A stretch of DNA of 64,000 bases. Source: Rathayibacter oskolensis (lineage in GTDB: Bacteria > Actinomycetota > Actinomycetes > Actinomycetales > Microbacteriaceae). The first letter of the stretch is position 1. Every line of letters begins with the position of its first letter. A program made the position numbers and the translations under genes. The stretch lies in assembly GCF_900177245.1 (NCBI RefSeq), contig NZ_FXBM01000001.1, forward strand, positions 1,488,001 through 1,552,000. The letters run 5' to 3'. This document shows positions 7,801 to 19,600 of the stretch, piece after piece. The notes under the pieces were generated by a model that was given only the letters and a program-made list of their open reading frames with translations, was not told the origin of the DNA and searched no databases.

Positions 7801-10800
7801 CGCCGAGACTCTGCACGGACTGACGGCCGACCTCGCCGACCGCCTGCACCGGCTCGTGCGCCTCGGCCGTGCCCTCGGCTGGGGCCTGCCCGAGACGATC
7901 TCCCTCGTCGAGTCGACGAACGGCGGAGACCTCGACACCGTCCTGGCCGCCGTCGGTCCGTTCCTCCGGGCAGCGCGGGCGGACGCGCTGACACCGGCGG
8001 TCGTCCTCGGGCTCGCGGCGAGCATCGATCCGGCCGGGCTCGCGGCCGCGCAGGACGCAGCAGACGAGGTGGGCGCCGCCGGCCTCGGTGCGGAGGCGGT
8101 GCTCTTCGCCGCGGACGGCGTGGAGAGCGCGTCGGTGCGCTTCTCCTCCACCCTCGACGTGGCCGAGACCGCCCTCGAGTCCGTCCTCACCGCAGTGCGA
8201 TCGGCGACCGACCCCTCCGCGGCGGCGAGGCCAGCCCTCGACGACGCGCTCCAGCGCGGGTTCGGTCTCTCCTCGACCGCCCTGCGGGCGTGCCTCGCCT
8301 GGGGCGACGCCGACGCGCGAGCCGCGGCGATCGCGACCGCGACGGTGATGCTTCCCGCTGACGACGCGGGGCGGGACGCGCTCCGCCTGGAGGTCAGGGA
8401 CCTGCTCCGCGCGGTGGAACGAATCGCGTTCCTGGTCGACACGGCGGGCCTCGACGACGCTGCACTGGTCTTCGCGACCGCGCACCCGGTTCTGCTCGGC
8501 CTGCCCGGCCGCGTCCTCGACCGCCGCGCGGTGCTGGCCCTCGGGCACCTCGGCCGGCTCGGTGCCCGCCCGCCGGCGACGGGGGTGCACGGCATCACTG
8601 AACCCGGTGCGGGCGACCCGGCCGCGGTCGTGATCCGCCGCCTGCTGCTCTCAGCGGGTGCCGCAGGCGGAGCGGGCCTGCCCGACTCCGCGGCCGAGGA
8701 CGTCGCTGCGCTCTTCGGCTGGGAGCCGTCGGCCGCGGCCGCGGTGCTGCCCGCTCCGGCCGCGGATCCGCTCACCGCGCTCGTCGCCGTCGATCGCCTC
8801 GCGGAGCTCGCGACGCGGCTGGGGACCTCGCCCGCCGAGGCGAGCATCATCGGCGACCCCGCGCAGGTCCCCGCGGCGGCCGAACTCGCCGTCGGAGCGG
8901 TGGACGCCGCGGCGGAGAGCGGGACGCTGACGCCCGAGGACGCCGAGCGGATGCACGATCGACTGGCCGAGATCCGCCGCGATGTGCTCGCGGCCTTCCT
9001 CATCGACGCCTCCGGCCGCGGCTTCGGCTCCCTCGACGATCTCTTCAGCTACTACCTGCTCGATCTCAGGACGCAGGGCATCGTCACGACGTCGCCCGTC
9101 TCGTGCGCCATCGGCAGTCTGCAGCACTACGGCGAGCGCGTCCGCACCGGCTACGAGCGCTCGGCCGACGGCACCGACGCCGTGTCCCCGACCCGCATCC
9201 CGGAGGAGGAGTGGGCCCGCATCGGGCGGTTCCGGATCGACTCGGCCGCGGTGAGCGCGTTCCTGCACCCCGACGCCTTCATGCTGCCGGGACTGCGCGT
9301 CGGCAAGACGCCGCTCTTCGAGCAGCTCGAGGCCGAGATCCTGCAGGGAGAGGTGACCGAGGAGCGGATGACGGATGCTCTCCTGCGCTACCTCCGCGGC
9401 CTCTCGGAACTCGCGCACCTGCGCATCGTCGGCGCGCACAAGGACCCCGACGGTGTCTACTGGCTCGTCGGGCGCACGACGGACGATCCGCCGGTGCACC
9501 ACCTGCGGTCGTGGGACGGGACGACGTGGTCGCCCTGGCGTCGACTCGACCTGCCGATCGATGCCCCCGCCGTCTCGCTCGCGACCTCGGCCGGTCGGCT
9601 GCACGTGTTCTGGACCGATGCGACGATCACGAAGAACTCGACGATCTCGGGAGGGTCGCAGCACGAGGCGTTCTCGACGGTGGACGTCGCGCTGGTCTTC
9701 GCCTCCCGCACCGCCGACGGCGGATGGACGGCACCGCAGCGCGTGCGCGGGCTGCTGCCCCTCGACGGCTCGGCGAGCCGTGCGATCCCGCCGTCCGTCG
9801 ACCGCGAGGCGTCGAAGGGCCTGAAAGCCCTCTGGCGCGCCTACCCGCGGGCCTCGGCCGGACGGATCCTGATCGACACCGTCGATCCGCTCTTCGACCT
9901 GACCCCGTGGGCCGACCCTCCCGTCGTCCGACAGCGTCTCGACCTCTGGCGGCGGGTCCTCCTGCCGGCCGTCGACTTCGCGATGACGGGCGAGGCGCAG
10001 GCGATCCGGCTCTCCGGCCGGAACGGGAAGGCGCGCCTCGTGGTCGATCCGATGCGGCGCTCGTCGGCGCTGCTCGATCTGCGCCCCGCATCGACCGAGG
10101 ACGATCCGGTGACGGGGACGTGGGCCCACCCGGTCGGGCGACCCGTCACGGACCTGGTCGAGGTCGTGCACGGCGGCGACCTGGAGACGGTCATCACTGT
10201 CGGGGACCAGCAGTACCTCCTGCACTCCCTCGGCCGTGCCGCCACCCGCATCGACCCGTGGATCGTCGTTGATCACGCCGTGCACGAGCGGGTCGACCTC
10301 GTCGCTGCGGCACTCGCCGAGGCGGCGACGCACGTCGATCCGGCGACGGCGAGCACCTCCGCGCTGCAGCAGGCGACGGTCGCCGCGCTGCCTCCGTCGG
10401 TGCTTCCGATGTTCGGCGACGTGCGCGTCTGGCAGCAGTCGGCCGTCGTCGGCGGTCCGGTGCTGACCGCATCGCTGAACGTCTCCTCCACACGCCCCCT
10501 CGGCCCCGGTCTCGGTCTCGTCGTCGCCGAGAAGCCGAGCCTCGTCCGTCCCGCCGTCGACGCCGCGGCGGTCCGCCACCCTCCGGTGTCCTTCGGCGTG
10601 CGGGACGTGCGCGCGAGCGAGATGGTCCGGCTCACCGCTACGACCGCCGACCGGCTCGGCGAGGCTCTCGCTGCGCGCGGGCTCGACGGGCTCTTCGACC
10701 TCGCGACGCAGCTCGCGGCGAAGGAGCCGCCCCCGGGAGTCGACGGCGTGCCGGTCGCCTTCACCGACGCGGCCGTGCTCGCGCCCCCGCAGACACCGGA

Positions 10801-13612
10801 TCGGCTCGACCTGGAGGGGTCTCTCGGCGACTACTACCGCGAGGTCTTCCGTGACGCACCCTGGCTGATCTCGGACACCCTGCGCGCCGCAGGTCTCTAC
10901 ACCGAGGCGCTGCGGTGGGCCCGGCGAGTGGTGGACCCGTTCGCGGCGCCCGCGGACCCCGAGCGGCCGTGGCGCTTCATCGGCCTCCGCGGTCTCACCG
11001 CCGACTCCCTCCTCGCATCCCTGACCGATCCGAGGGCGGTGGCCGTGTACCGCTCGGACCCGTTCAATCCCTTCGCCATCGCCGCGGTGCGTCCGGTCGC
11101 TGTGCAGAAGGCCCTCTACCGGCACCTCATCACGCTGTGCCTCGACGCCGGGGACGCGGCCTTCTCGTCGGTCTCCTCGGAGGAGGACGTCCGCGAGGCG
11201 CTGCGGTGGTACACGCTGGCCTCGCAGATCGCGGGGGAGCGGCCGCGCGAGGGGGCGCCGTGCCCGCCTCCGCCGGACCCGTTCGATTACGAGCATCTCG
11301 AAGCGCAGATCGACGACGACGAGGACGTGGTGGTCGTGCTCGAGAACGTGCTGGCGGAGTCGCCCGCTCCGGGTGCCGCCGCGGCGCTCGCGGACGGAGC
11401 GTCCGCCGTCGCGGCGACCGACGCCCTGGCCGAGCGGCTGGGCACGCTGACCGGGTCGCCGACGCCGCCCTCGGTGGCGGCCGGCCTGCTCGAGCAGACT
11501 CTCGCCTTCCATCTGCCTGTCGACGAGACTCTGCTCGCGCTCTGGGACCGGATCGACGACCGGCTCCACAAGATCCGCAACGGCCTCGACATCACCGGGC
11601 AGCGCAGCGACGTCCCGCTGTTCGGGCCGCCGATCGACCCGATGGCGCTCGTCCGCGCACGAGCTGCAGGACTGTCCACGGCGCAGGCCGCTGCGGCGGT
11701 CTCGGGTGCCGAGGTGCCGGTGCACCGTTTCGCTGCCCTTCTGCCCCGGGTGAAGGAGGCCATCGCGGCGGTCGGCGCACTCGAGTCGGAGCTGCTGCAG
11801 GCACTCGAGCGCAAGGACGGAGAGGAGCTCGCCCTGCTCCGCTCGACCCACGAGCGCACGCTGCAGGGGCTCGCGACGAGCGTGCGCGAACGGCAGCTCG
11901 AGGAGGCCCAGCTGCACGAGGCGGCGGCGCTCTCCGCGGAGGCGACCGCCCGGGCGTCCGTCGACGCACTGACCGAGCGGATCACGGCGGGACTGCTCGC
12001 GGAGGAGGACCTGGAGGTCGACAAGCGCGCGGAGGGACGGAGCCTGCGCGCGACCGCAGAGGTCTTCCGCGTCAGCGCCGTCATCGCCTATCTGATCCCG
12101 CAGGTCGGCTCTCCGCTGGCGATGACCTTCGGTGGCCAGCAGCTCGGCGGATCCTTGTCCGCCGCCGCCGGGGTGAACGACACGAACGCGAACGCCAAGG
12201 AGGGCGAGGCGCTCTCTGCCGCACTGACCGCCTCCCGCTTCCGCCGACTCGAGGAGTGGCGGCAGCAGCTCGCCCGGTCGCAGGGCGACCTCGACCAGCT
12301 GACGTCGACGGCCGCCGCCGCCGGACGGCGCGTGGTCGCCGCCGAGCGGGAACTTGCCGCACACCGCAGAGGCATCGAGCTCGCGCAGGAGCTCGACGAG
12401 TTCCTCCGAGGCAAGCTCACGGGGCTCGGCCTGTACACCTACCAGGCGCAGGCGCTCTCGACGCTGCACCGTCAGGCGTACACCGCTGCGATGGCGAGGG
12501 CGAAGAAGCTGCAGCAGGCGTACGCGTTCGAGAACGACGACTCGACCGTGTTCGTGACGCCCGACGGCTGGGACGCCGCGCGCCTCGGCGTCGGAGCGGC
12601 CGCCCGGCTGCGACTGCAGGTCACCATGATGGAGGACGCGGCGCTCGACCGCGACGCACGCCGCCGCGAGATCACGCAGACCTTCCCCCTCTCGCTCTTC
12701 GGCGACGCGCTCGAGCGCCTGCGTCGCACCGGCAGCTGCACGATCACGATCCCCGAGCTGCTGTTCGACATCGTGCACCCCGGCCACTACCACCGCGTTC
12801 TTCGCGGGATCCGGCTCGCGACGCCCGGGCTCGCCGGCCCGCACACCTCGATCGCGGCGACGCTCAGCTACCAGAGCGGTGCCGTGCGGCTGGATCCGCC
12901 GATCGCATATCCGGGTGCTCCCGCGACGGCGCGCCCCGTGCCGAGTGCGATCACCGCGTCGATCTCGACCAGCGGCCGGGGAGGCGGCGCGGGCGGGCCG
13001 GGCGAGGACGGACGGCTCGAGAGCGGCGTCCCCGAGGAGCGCTATCGCCCGTTCGAGGGTCTCGGTGCCGTCGACAGCACCGTGACCATCCGCTTCCCGC
13101 AGGCGGTCCGCTCCTTCGACTACGACTCGATCTCAGAGGCGCTGCTCACCTACGAGTACACCGCGAAGGCCGACGCGCTCGCCGCCGAGGCGGTGGAGGC
13201 GGGCATCCGCGCCGAACTGTCGAAGGTGGTCGCGGCCGGCGGCTTCACGAAGACGTTCAGCCTGCGCGGCGACTTCCCGGAGGCGCTCGCGCAGCTCACC
13301 AGGACCGACGGGCCTGCAGGAGAGGTGACCGCCGATCTCACCGTCGCGCAGCGGCACTTCCCGTACTTCCTCGCCGAGGAGGATCTGCCCGTCTCGCGCA
13401 TCGAGCTCTCGCTCGTGGCACCGAGCGGGGCGCCGCCCGCCCTCCGTGTCGACGGCGTCCTCGCCGCCTGGACCACGGACCCGGAGACGGGCGATGTGCG
13501 CGCCTCCGTTCCCCTGCCGGCGGCCCGCTCGGCTGTCGGAACGCATACGCTCGCCGGTCCCCGCGGAGCGCTCGCCTCGGTGAGTGACGTGCGCATCGTG
13601 CTGCACGCGTGA
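4859..13612 (+). CDS. Tc toxin TcA subunit (pore-forming, receptor-binding, neuraminidase-like domain protein)
   Basis: TcA subunits assemble as pentameric bells that bind a target cell, insert a helical channel and dock the TcB-TcC cocoon. In the 2917 residues one sees, in order: a prealbumin/carboxypeptidase-regulatory-like fold (about 110-225, VVRGIVTDTAGRPLRG, TAADGRYEI); a long alpha-helical shell with the VRP1 motif CPECRTVLGAPAYLVRLLRFL (about 775-795); an ABC-toxin N-terminal-type segment DLFSYYLLDLRTQGI (about 1395) and a neuraminidase-like region (about 1510-1700); the channel coiled coil (about 2300-2545) with hydrophobic tip VIAYLIPQVGSPLAMTFGG; and the TcB-binding domain (about 2610-2917, LFDIVHPGHYHRVLRGIRL). 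It has no signal peptide. The GTG at 4859 follows GGGGGGAG. The TcB-TcC gene starts 25 bp downstream. It is longer than Photorhabdus TcdA1 (about 2500), partly through the N-terminal domain. Confidence 0.9.
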   Translation: MLVARGSVRVPAGQDPREWSVHALTWDDGAPPEILSGTHPDQDGAFAIEVDDQRLLSLLSLVLADQDGRVRAWSNDPRRMRRALLVADADAQGELRPPVDLVERPAPETSGQRVVRGIVTDTAGRPLRGVVVRAVDRDLRSETPLGPLAPDFREETRTAADGRYEISYAPSSVSRAERGGADLQIRALGAQGEVVAASPILFDAGEEEVVDLVVVSGELLGSDWERLVAAVLPLLESADEESLRTILPEERTFLLGETRLPERLVDTLLGGVALADAIAADVPIVGCYALAHALPGAASRAASVVAARGVPRLTADIESAVDDAAVPERIRADASAIAERVVTAARDAAARDRDRSSPVAEPDVLFAETAVAEALAVDDALDAALRSAVLASVPQASPRLAAALAARVPRARADRAAGTTLTEVVVAALRGLRDDSTVAGEALAAAGTTRADDRTVAELLSLEKRVQDNPLLSRVVQPAIARSLAETAGWSGDEVLVAEAVAESLLTRPALAERRMRDSGIDEGSVTRLRAVREVSTALGHHLPLVRAVADAHATDNRALAGWSPERWADAIGDGALPGGSTREAYVRSIVTALDRAHPTAALQARLSGTPDETPAVSAVLAANPQLELATAVLRDGAPVAFDWGAVPEVERAGTLRRMRGIQRVIALGDSAETRATLLRTGFTSARAITALSEEAFVVRSELRLGVARTVYAKATRLRLAAGTAFGAGIDLLGGSMPTALAATAATATARTELLQVQGYAELFGDQSFHRCPECRTVLGAPAYLVRLLRFLDRCVTDAVFTGARASSPLSLRVRRPDIRRLRLDCANTNDRVRYLDIACDVLEADAAEHLPGGAGTIADVYAAIGGAGGAAASSFELPADHPSRRLVAALARFGLTPPEVYRMLGRGTDVSDSGVPDIDAALITTPDPGSAAARLGVVALDPVPLTTILDRARLSRTEWSGTTADPLLAALTITVDPITGAETLHGLTADLADRLHRLVRLGRALGWGLPETISLVESTNGGDLDTVLAAVGPFLRAARADALTPAVVLGLAASIDPAGLAAAQDAADEVGAAGLGAEAVLFAADGVESASVRFSSTLDVAETALESVLTAVRSATDPSAAARPALDDALQRGFGLSSTALRACLAWGDADARAAAIATATVMLPADDAGRDALRLEVRDLLRAVERIAFLVDTAGLDDAALVFATAHPVLLGLPGRVLDRRAVLALGHLGRLGARPPATGVHGITEPGAGDPAAVVIRRLLLSAGAAGGAGLPDSAAEDVAALFGWEPSAAAAVLPAPAADPLTALVAVDRLAELATRLGTSPAEASIIGDPAQVPAAAELAVGAVDAAAESGTLTPEDAERMHDRLAEIRRDVLAAFLIDASGRGFGSLDDLFSYYLLDLRTQGIVTTSPVSCAIGSLQHYGERVRTGYERSADGTDAVSPTRIPEEEWARIGRFRIDSAAVSAFLHPDAFMLPGLRVGKTPLFEQLEAEILQGEVTEERMTDALLRYLRGLSELAHLRIVGAHKDPDGVYWLVGRTTDDPPVHHLRSWDGTTWSPWRRLDLPIDAPAVSLATSAGRLHVFWTDATITKNSTISGGSQHEAFSTVDVALVFASRTADGGWTAPQRVRGLLPLDGSASRAIPPSVDREASKGLKALWRAYPRASAGRILIDTVDPLFDLTPWADPPVVRQRLDLWRRVLLPAVDFAMTGEAQAIRLSGRNGKARLVVDPMRRSSALLDLRPASTEDDPVTGTWAHPVGRPVTDLVEVVHGGDLETVITVGDQQYLLHSLGRAATRIDPWIVVDHAVHERVDLVAAALAEAATHVDPATASTSALQQATVAALPPSVLPMFGDVRVWQQSAVVGGPVLTASLNVSSTRPLGPGLGLVVAEKPSLVRPAVDAAAVRHPPVSFGVRDVRASEMVRLTATTADRLGEALAARGLDGLFDLATQLAAKEPPPGVDGVPVAFTDAAVLAPPQTPDRLDLEGSLGDYYREVFRDAPWLISDTLRAAGLYTEALRWARRVVDPFAAPADPERPWRFIGLRGLTADSLLASLTDPRAVAVYRSDPFNPFAIAAVRPVAVQKALYRHLITLCLDAGDAAFSSVSSEEDVREALRWYTLASQIAGERPREGAPCPPPPDPFDYEHLEAQIDDDEDVVVVLENVLAESPAPGAAAALADGASAVAATDALAERLGTLTGSPTPPSVAAGLLEQTLAFHLPVDETLLALWDRIDDRLHKIRNGLDITGQRSDVPLFGPPIDPMALVRARAAGLSTAQAAAAVSGAEVPVHRFAALLPRVKEAIAAVGALESELLQALERKDGEELALLRSTHERTLQGLATSVRERQLEEAQLHEAAALSAEATARASVDALTERITAGLLAEEDLEVDKRAEGRSLRATAEVFRVSAVIAYLIPQVGSPLAMTFGGQQLGGSLSAAAGVNDTNANAKEGEALSAALTASRFRRLEEWRQQLARSQGDLDQLTSTAAAAGRRVVAAERELAAHRRGIELAQELDEFLRGKLTGLGLYTYQAQALSTLHRQAYTAAMARAKKLQQAYAFENDDSTVFVTPDGWDAARLGVGAAARLRLQVTMMEDAALDRDARRREITQTFPLSLFGDALERLRRTGSCTITIPELLFDIVHPGHYHRVLRGIRLATPGLAGPHTSIAATLSYQSGAVRLDPPIAYPGAPATARPVPSAITASISTSGRGGGAGGPGEDGRLESGVPEERYRPFEGLGAVDSTVTIRFPQAVRSFDYDSISEALLTYEYTAKADALAAEAVEAGIRAELSKVVAAGGFTKTFSLRGDFPEALAQLTRTDGPAGEVTADLTVAQRHFPYFLAEEDLPVSRIELSLVAPSGAPPALRVDGVLAAWTTDPETGDVRASVPLPAARSAVGTHTLAGPRGALASVSDVRIVLHA

Positions 13613-13637
13613 GAACAGCGCGCGGAGGGGATGCGAG

Positions 13638-16600
13638 ATGACCGGGCGCGAGGAGGAGACGACCGGCTCCGGCGCGGCCGGAGGCACGACACGGTCGTCG
13701 TTCTCGCTCGGAGCCTCGCCCTCCGGTCCGCGCTCGTTCGCCGAACCGCCCACGCTCGAGATCCCGAGCGGGGGTGGGTCGCTCCGGGGGATGGGCGAGG
13801 CGCTCACCCCGGTCTCGCTGCACGGCACCGCAGGCTTCGAGGTGCCCCTGCGGGCGCCGGACGGCCGTCGACTGCAGCCCGACCTCGCCCTGCGCTACTC
13901 CTCGGGCGAGGGGAACGGACCGTTCGGACTGGGCTGGTCGCTCGGGCTGCCGGCGGTCCGCCTGCGCACCGACCGCGGTGTGCCCGAGTACGCGGGCGGC
14001 GACACCGCCTTCCTCGACGGCGCGGACGATCTCGTCCGCGTGTCGCGAGGGGAGCGCCCGGCGCCGTGGGGCGGTTCCGGCCCGCCGGTCGTGACCGACC
14101 GGTACCGTCCGCGCACCGAGACGCAGTACGCCCGGATCGAGCGGCACACCCGGGCCGACGGCTCCGTCTTCTGGAGCGTGCTCGACTCCACCGACGTGCT
14201 CTCCGTCTTCGGGCGGAGTGCGTCCGCGCGCATCGCGGACCCGGGGGACCCGGCCCGCGTCGCCGTGTGGCTCCTGGAGGACGTCTTCGACGGCGCGGGC
14301 GAGCGGATGCACTACCGCTGGGTGTCGGACGACCGGTCCGGTGTACCCCGGACCGTGTCGGAGGCGCACCGGGCGGAGCCCGCCCAGCGGGTGCTGAGCG
14401 AGATCCTCTATCTGGTGCGGGACCCGGTGCCCGACCGGTTCGCGGCCGCTCCGATCGACCACTCCGGAGCGGGCTGGCGCGCCCCCTTCCACCGTGCGCT
14501 CGCCTTCGACCACGGCGAGCGGGCCGACGGCCTCCTGGAGGGGTCGGGGACCTGGACCGCGCGACCCGATCGGTTCTCCGATCACCGGTCCGGCTTCGAG
14601 GTGCGCACGCAGCGGCGGTGCTCGCGGGTGCTGGGCTTCCAGCGGAACGTCGACGAGGTCGAGTGGACGCTCGTCGGGGCGACCGAGCTCACCTACGCGG
14701 ATCGCCCGACGTCGTCGCTGCTCGTCCGAGCGCGCTATCGCGGCTCCGCTGCTGACGGGTCGGAGCGGGCGCTGCCTCCTCTCGACTTCGAGTACACCCC
14801 GTCGAGCGCACCCGGCCCGGTGCGTCCCGTCGACAGCGCCTGCCTCGCCGACGCTCCCGCCGGCACCAGGCACGGCGTGCAGTGGGCCGACCTCGACGCC
14901 GTCGGCGCGCCCGGACTGCTCAGCGCGTCCGAGGTGGCGTGGAGCTTCGCCTCCAATCTCGGAGACGGCCGGTTCGCTGCCAGCCGCACCGTCTCCTCCG
15001 CTCCCGCGGGCGCGGTCCGTGTCGGTGCGATGTTCGGCGACGGCCGCCTCGTCGCCACGACGGCGGACGGCGCGGTGCGCTACGCCGTGCGCGACCCGCT
15101 GACCCGTGAGTGGAACACCTGGTACGACTTCGACGCGGTCCCGGTCGGCAGCGGCGGCAGACGTCTCAGCATCGACCTCGAGGGCGACGGTCTGGCGGAG
15201 GCGGTCGAGCACCGCGGTGACACGATCGCGTGGAACCGGTTCCTCGGTCCCGAGGGCTTCGCCCCCGAGCGACGGCGCGTCCTCGCGGACGACGGACCGC
15301 GCGTCGCGCTCGATGATCCGACCGCCGCGGTGCTCTCGGCCGACCTCACCGGTGACGGCCTCGACGACCTCGTCGTGGTCCGCTCGGATTCGGTGGTCTA
15401 CTGGCCCGCCCTCGGGCACGGCCGCTTCGCCGGTCCGGTCGTGACGGAGCATCCGCCCGAGCTCGGCGGGAGGTTCGACCCCCGCCGAGTGCTCCTGGGC
15501 GACACCGACGGCAGCGGCCCGTGCGATCTGCTCTACCTCGGCGACGACGGGGTGCGCTGCTGGCAGAACCTCTCGGGCAACGGATGGGGGCCGTCGCGCC
15601 TGATCGACACGTCGGTGCTCGCGACCGAGGTCGACTCCGTGGAGCTGGTCGATGTCCTCGGCTCAGGGACCGCCTGCCTGGTGATCTCGAGCGATCTGCC
15701 CGGCGGACCGCCGATGCGGATGGTGGAGCTGTGCCCCGACGGCAAGCCCGATCTGCTGAGGCGGGCGACCAACGGTCGCGGGCGCGAGGTCGTCCTCGGC
15801 TACAGCACCTCGGCCCGGGAGGCGGTGGCCGCGCGGGCGGCGGGCCGGCCGTGGTCGACACCGCTGCCCGTCCCCGTGCACGTCGTCGCCGAGACCGTGG
15901 AGTCGGATCTCGTCACCGGGGTCCGCACCCGCCGGAGCTACGGCTACCGGGACGGGTACTTCGACACCGACGACCGGGAGTTCCGCGGCTTCGCGCGCGT
16001 GGACACGACCCAGCACGACGACGTCGGCGACGGCCGGCTCTCCACGTCGATCTCCTGGTACCGGACGGGCGCCCCGACCGCGACCGCTCCCGACGGCGCA
16101 CTCCGCGACCGCTTCGAGGGCGGCGCGCAGAGCCACTACCGGGAGGCCCTGCGCGCACTGCGCGGCACGCTCGTCCGCACCGCGGTGTACGCGCTCGACG
16201 ACGGCGAGCGGGCGCACCGGCCGTACGCCGTGACGGAGGTCAGCCGCCGGGTGCGGGTGCTCGCCGAGGGAGACGCCGGTGGCGTCGTCTGCGCCGCGCT
16301 GCCGGCGGAGACGCTGGCGTGGACGGTGGAACGCGTCCCCTGCCCACCCGGGTTCCACCATCCCGAGCATCGGGTGCTCGCCGAGACCGTCGACCCGCTC
16401 GACCCGATGCGGGTGCGGTACGAGGCGGTCACCCGCGTCTCCGATCTCGGGCGCGTTGAGCGGTCGGTCGCGATCGCCTGGGGCCGGACCGACGGCGGGG
16501 CCCACGAGACGCAGCGCACGGGCGCGGTGCTCGTCGTCGAGTCCGACGCGGTCGATCGACTGGACGACCCCGCTGTGCTCGTGGTCGCCGCTGCGGTCGA

Positions 16601-19600
16601 GGAGCGCGTCTTCGAACTGATCGGAGCACCGGTTCCCGCCGTTCCACCGGGCGACGCGTTCCTCTCGCTGGTCGAGACGGCGCCGATGATCGCTCCGGAC
16701 GCCGCGGCCCCGGCCGGACCGGCGCGACGGCTGCTCACGGCGACCCGCACGCGGTACTGGGACGACGCCCTCGACGGCGAGCTGCCGCAGGGCGAGGTGG
16801 GGAGGCGCGGCTACGCCCGCCGCGAGCTCGACGCCGCGCTGACCGCCGGTCAGGCTGCGTTCTTCGAACCGCTGCTCGGCTCCGGGACCCTGACCGCGGA
16901 GGGCGGCTATCGGGTCGAGGACGGTCCTGGCGGCCCTCTGCTGTGGGCGCCGGGCGGCGTCGTGCGGCCCGACCGTGATCGCTTCCTCCTGCCCGTGGCG
17001 TTCGTGGACGCGTTCGGCCGCGGCACCTTCGTCGAGTACGACGCTCTCTCGCGGCTGCCCGCCGCGGTGCTGGCGACGCTCAGCACCGACGACCTCCGCC
17101 CGGACCCCGCCGCGCCCGCCTGGAACCGGGTGCGCGCGCACTGGGACGAGCGGTGCTCCCTCCCGCGTCGGCTGGTCGACCCGCACGGGACGGTCACCGA
17201 GGCGGAGTACGACGCACTCGGGATGCTGGTGCGCTCGCGCGTCCGCGGGGAGAACGGCGAGGGCGGGCCGGCCGACTCGTGGGATGCGGAGCACTCCGTC
17301 GACCTCGGTCCGTTCGTCTCGGCGCCGTTGCGCGTCGAGGTGACGCGCCGGGTGAGCGACACCGAGCGCATCCGCTCGGTGTCGCACCTCGACGGACACG
17401 GTCGGGAGGTGCTCGTCAAGGTGCAGGCCGAGGCGGGACCGTCGTCGTTCTACTCGGTGGACGGGTCCCTGGCCCGCACGCCGGACGGCCGCCCCGAGCG
17501 GCGCGAGACCGACGGCCGCTGGGTCGGCACGGGCCGGGCGGTCTTCGACGGCGCCGGCCGCCCCGTGTCCCGCTTCGATCCGTACTTCGCGCCCGATGAG
17601 CGCTACGACGTCGACCCCGCGCTGGTGCAGCAGGGGGCTCCGGCGCAGCTGCACTACGACCCGCTCGGTCGGCCCGTCCGCATCGTCTTCGCCGACGGGT
17701 CGTTCGAGCGGACCACCTACGCGCCCTGGTCGGTCGTGGTGGAGGACCGCTCGGACACCGTTCTCGAGAGCGACTGGTACGCCGCGCGCGACCCGGCGGC
17801 TCCGGAGGCCGTGGCGAGCGCCGCGCACGCCGGCACGCCGAGCACGACCCTCCTCGACGCGCTGGGCCGAGGCACGGTGGCGGTGGAGATCCTGGGAACG
17901 ACTGCCGGCCGGCGCGTGCTCTCGACGACCCTGCGTCACGATGTGCAGGGCCGGGTGGTCGCGGTCGTGGATCCGCGCGGAGCGACCGTTCTCGAGCGCA
18001 CGCTCGACCTGCTCGGCCGGCCGCTGCGCGAGGCGAGCGCGGATTCGGGCGACTCCCGAGTGGCCAGCGATGCGGCCGGGCGCGTGCTGCGGGCGTGGGC
18101 GGGTGTCGGCGTCTGGCCCGACGCCGAGCTCGAGAGCCGCATCGTCCGCGACGGACTCGGGCGTGAACGCGAGCTGTGGCACACGGAGCACGGTGCGGCG
18201 CGCTGCTCCGTCGTCACCCTCTACGGCGACGAGGACCCGGTGAGCGGCCGGGCGCGGCGCGTTCTCGGGCTCGCCGACCGGGTGCTCGACGGCTCGGGGC
18301 TCGCGACTGTGAAGCGCTGCGACGAGCGCGGACGGCCGATCGAGACGGCCCGCCGGTTCGCGGTCGATGCGACCGCGCGCCCGGACTGGTCGGCCGCCGC
18401 TGCCGCTCCCGATGCGGTCAGCGCGGCGGCCGGGCTGCTGGAGGCGGGCGAGGCCGTCTCTCGCACGACGACGGACGCTCTGGGCCGTGTCGTCTCGGCG
18501 ACCGCGCCCGACGGATCCGTCATCGCGACCCGCTACACACCGCGCGACCAGGTCGCCTCCGTCACCGTGACGACTCCGGGCGATGCGCCGCTGACCGTGC
18601 TCGACACCGCGCGCTACGACGCGCACGGGCGGCGCGAGCTGGTGCGCTGCGGGCCGGGCGGGGGCGCTGCAGAGACGCAGTGGCACGTCGATCCGCTCAC
18701 TCAGCGCGTCGTCGAGGTGACCAGCACCGGCGCGGCCACGACCCTTCAGCGGCTCACCATCCGGTACGACGTGCGCGGGATCGTCATCGGGGTGACGGAT
18801 GCGGCCGTGCCGACCCGCTTCTTCGCCAACTCGGTCGTGACCGCCGACCGGGAGTACCGCTCCGACAGTCTCGGGCGCCTCGTCGAGGCGACCGGCCGGG
18901 AGGCGCCGGGGACCGATCACACGACCGCCGACAGCAGGCGGCATCCGGGTCTGCGAGATCTGCCCGATCCCGACGGCGACGTGGTCGTGCGGTACCGCGA
19001 GCGCTACGACCACGACGACTCGGGTTCCCTGGTCAGGATCACGCACGTGCAGGAGGTGCTCGGCGGCGCGTCCTGGACGCGGGAGATCGCGGCGGAGGCA
19101 TCCGCCAACAGGGTCTCGGCCACGATCGTCGGAGGCGCGTCGGAGCCGGTCTCCACCGACCGCCGGGGTCGGATCACCCGGCTCGGCGCCCGCGAGCTGA
19201 CCTGGGGCGCAGCCGACGTGCTCGAGCGCGCAGTCGTGAGCGGGTCGCTGACGGCGCACTACCGGGTCGACGCCGCCGGTCACCGCACCCGGACGCTGCT
19301 GGTGGCGGCCGGGCGCCGCGAGGAGCGCCGCATCGTCGGTGCACTCGAGACCGTCTCGGTCCGGAGCGGGGGTGGGCCCCCCGCTGAGGAGAGCGCGCTG
19401 CGCATCGACGCGGGCGGTGCGGTGACGGCCGTGCTCGAGCGCAGCTACCGCGACGACGGCGTCGTCGCGCGGAGGGTGGTGCGGTACCAGCTTCCCGACC
19501 ATCTCGGCTCGGCCTCGATCGAGGTGGACGACGCGGGGGCGCCGCTCACTCGGGAGGAGTTCCATCCGTGGGGCACGACCGCCTACGCCTCCGCTCGGCC

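Noticed and set aside
8651-12844. A 1397-codon open frame on the minus strand inside the TcA gene
   Set aside because: It is Arg/Gly/Val-rich and lacks any recognisable domain. Long antisense frames are expected opposite GC-rich genes with G/C third positions, and the plus strand has a clear TcA protein.
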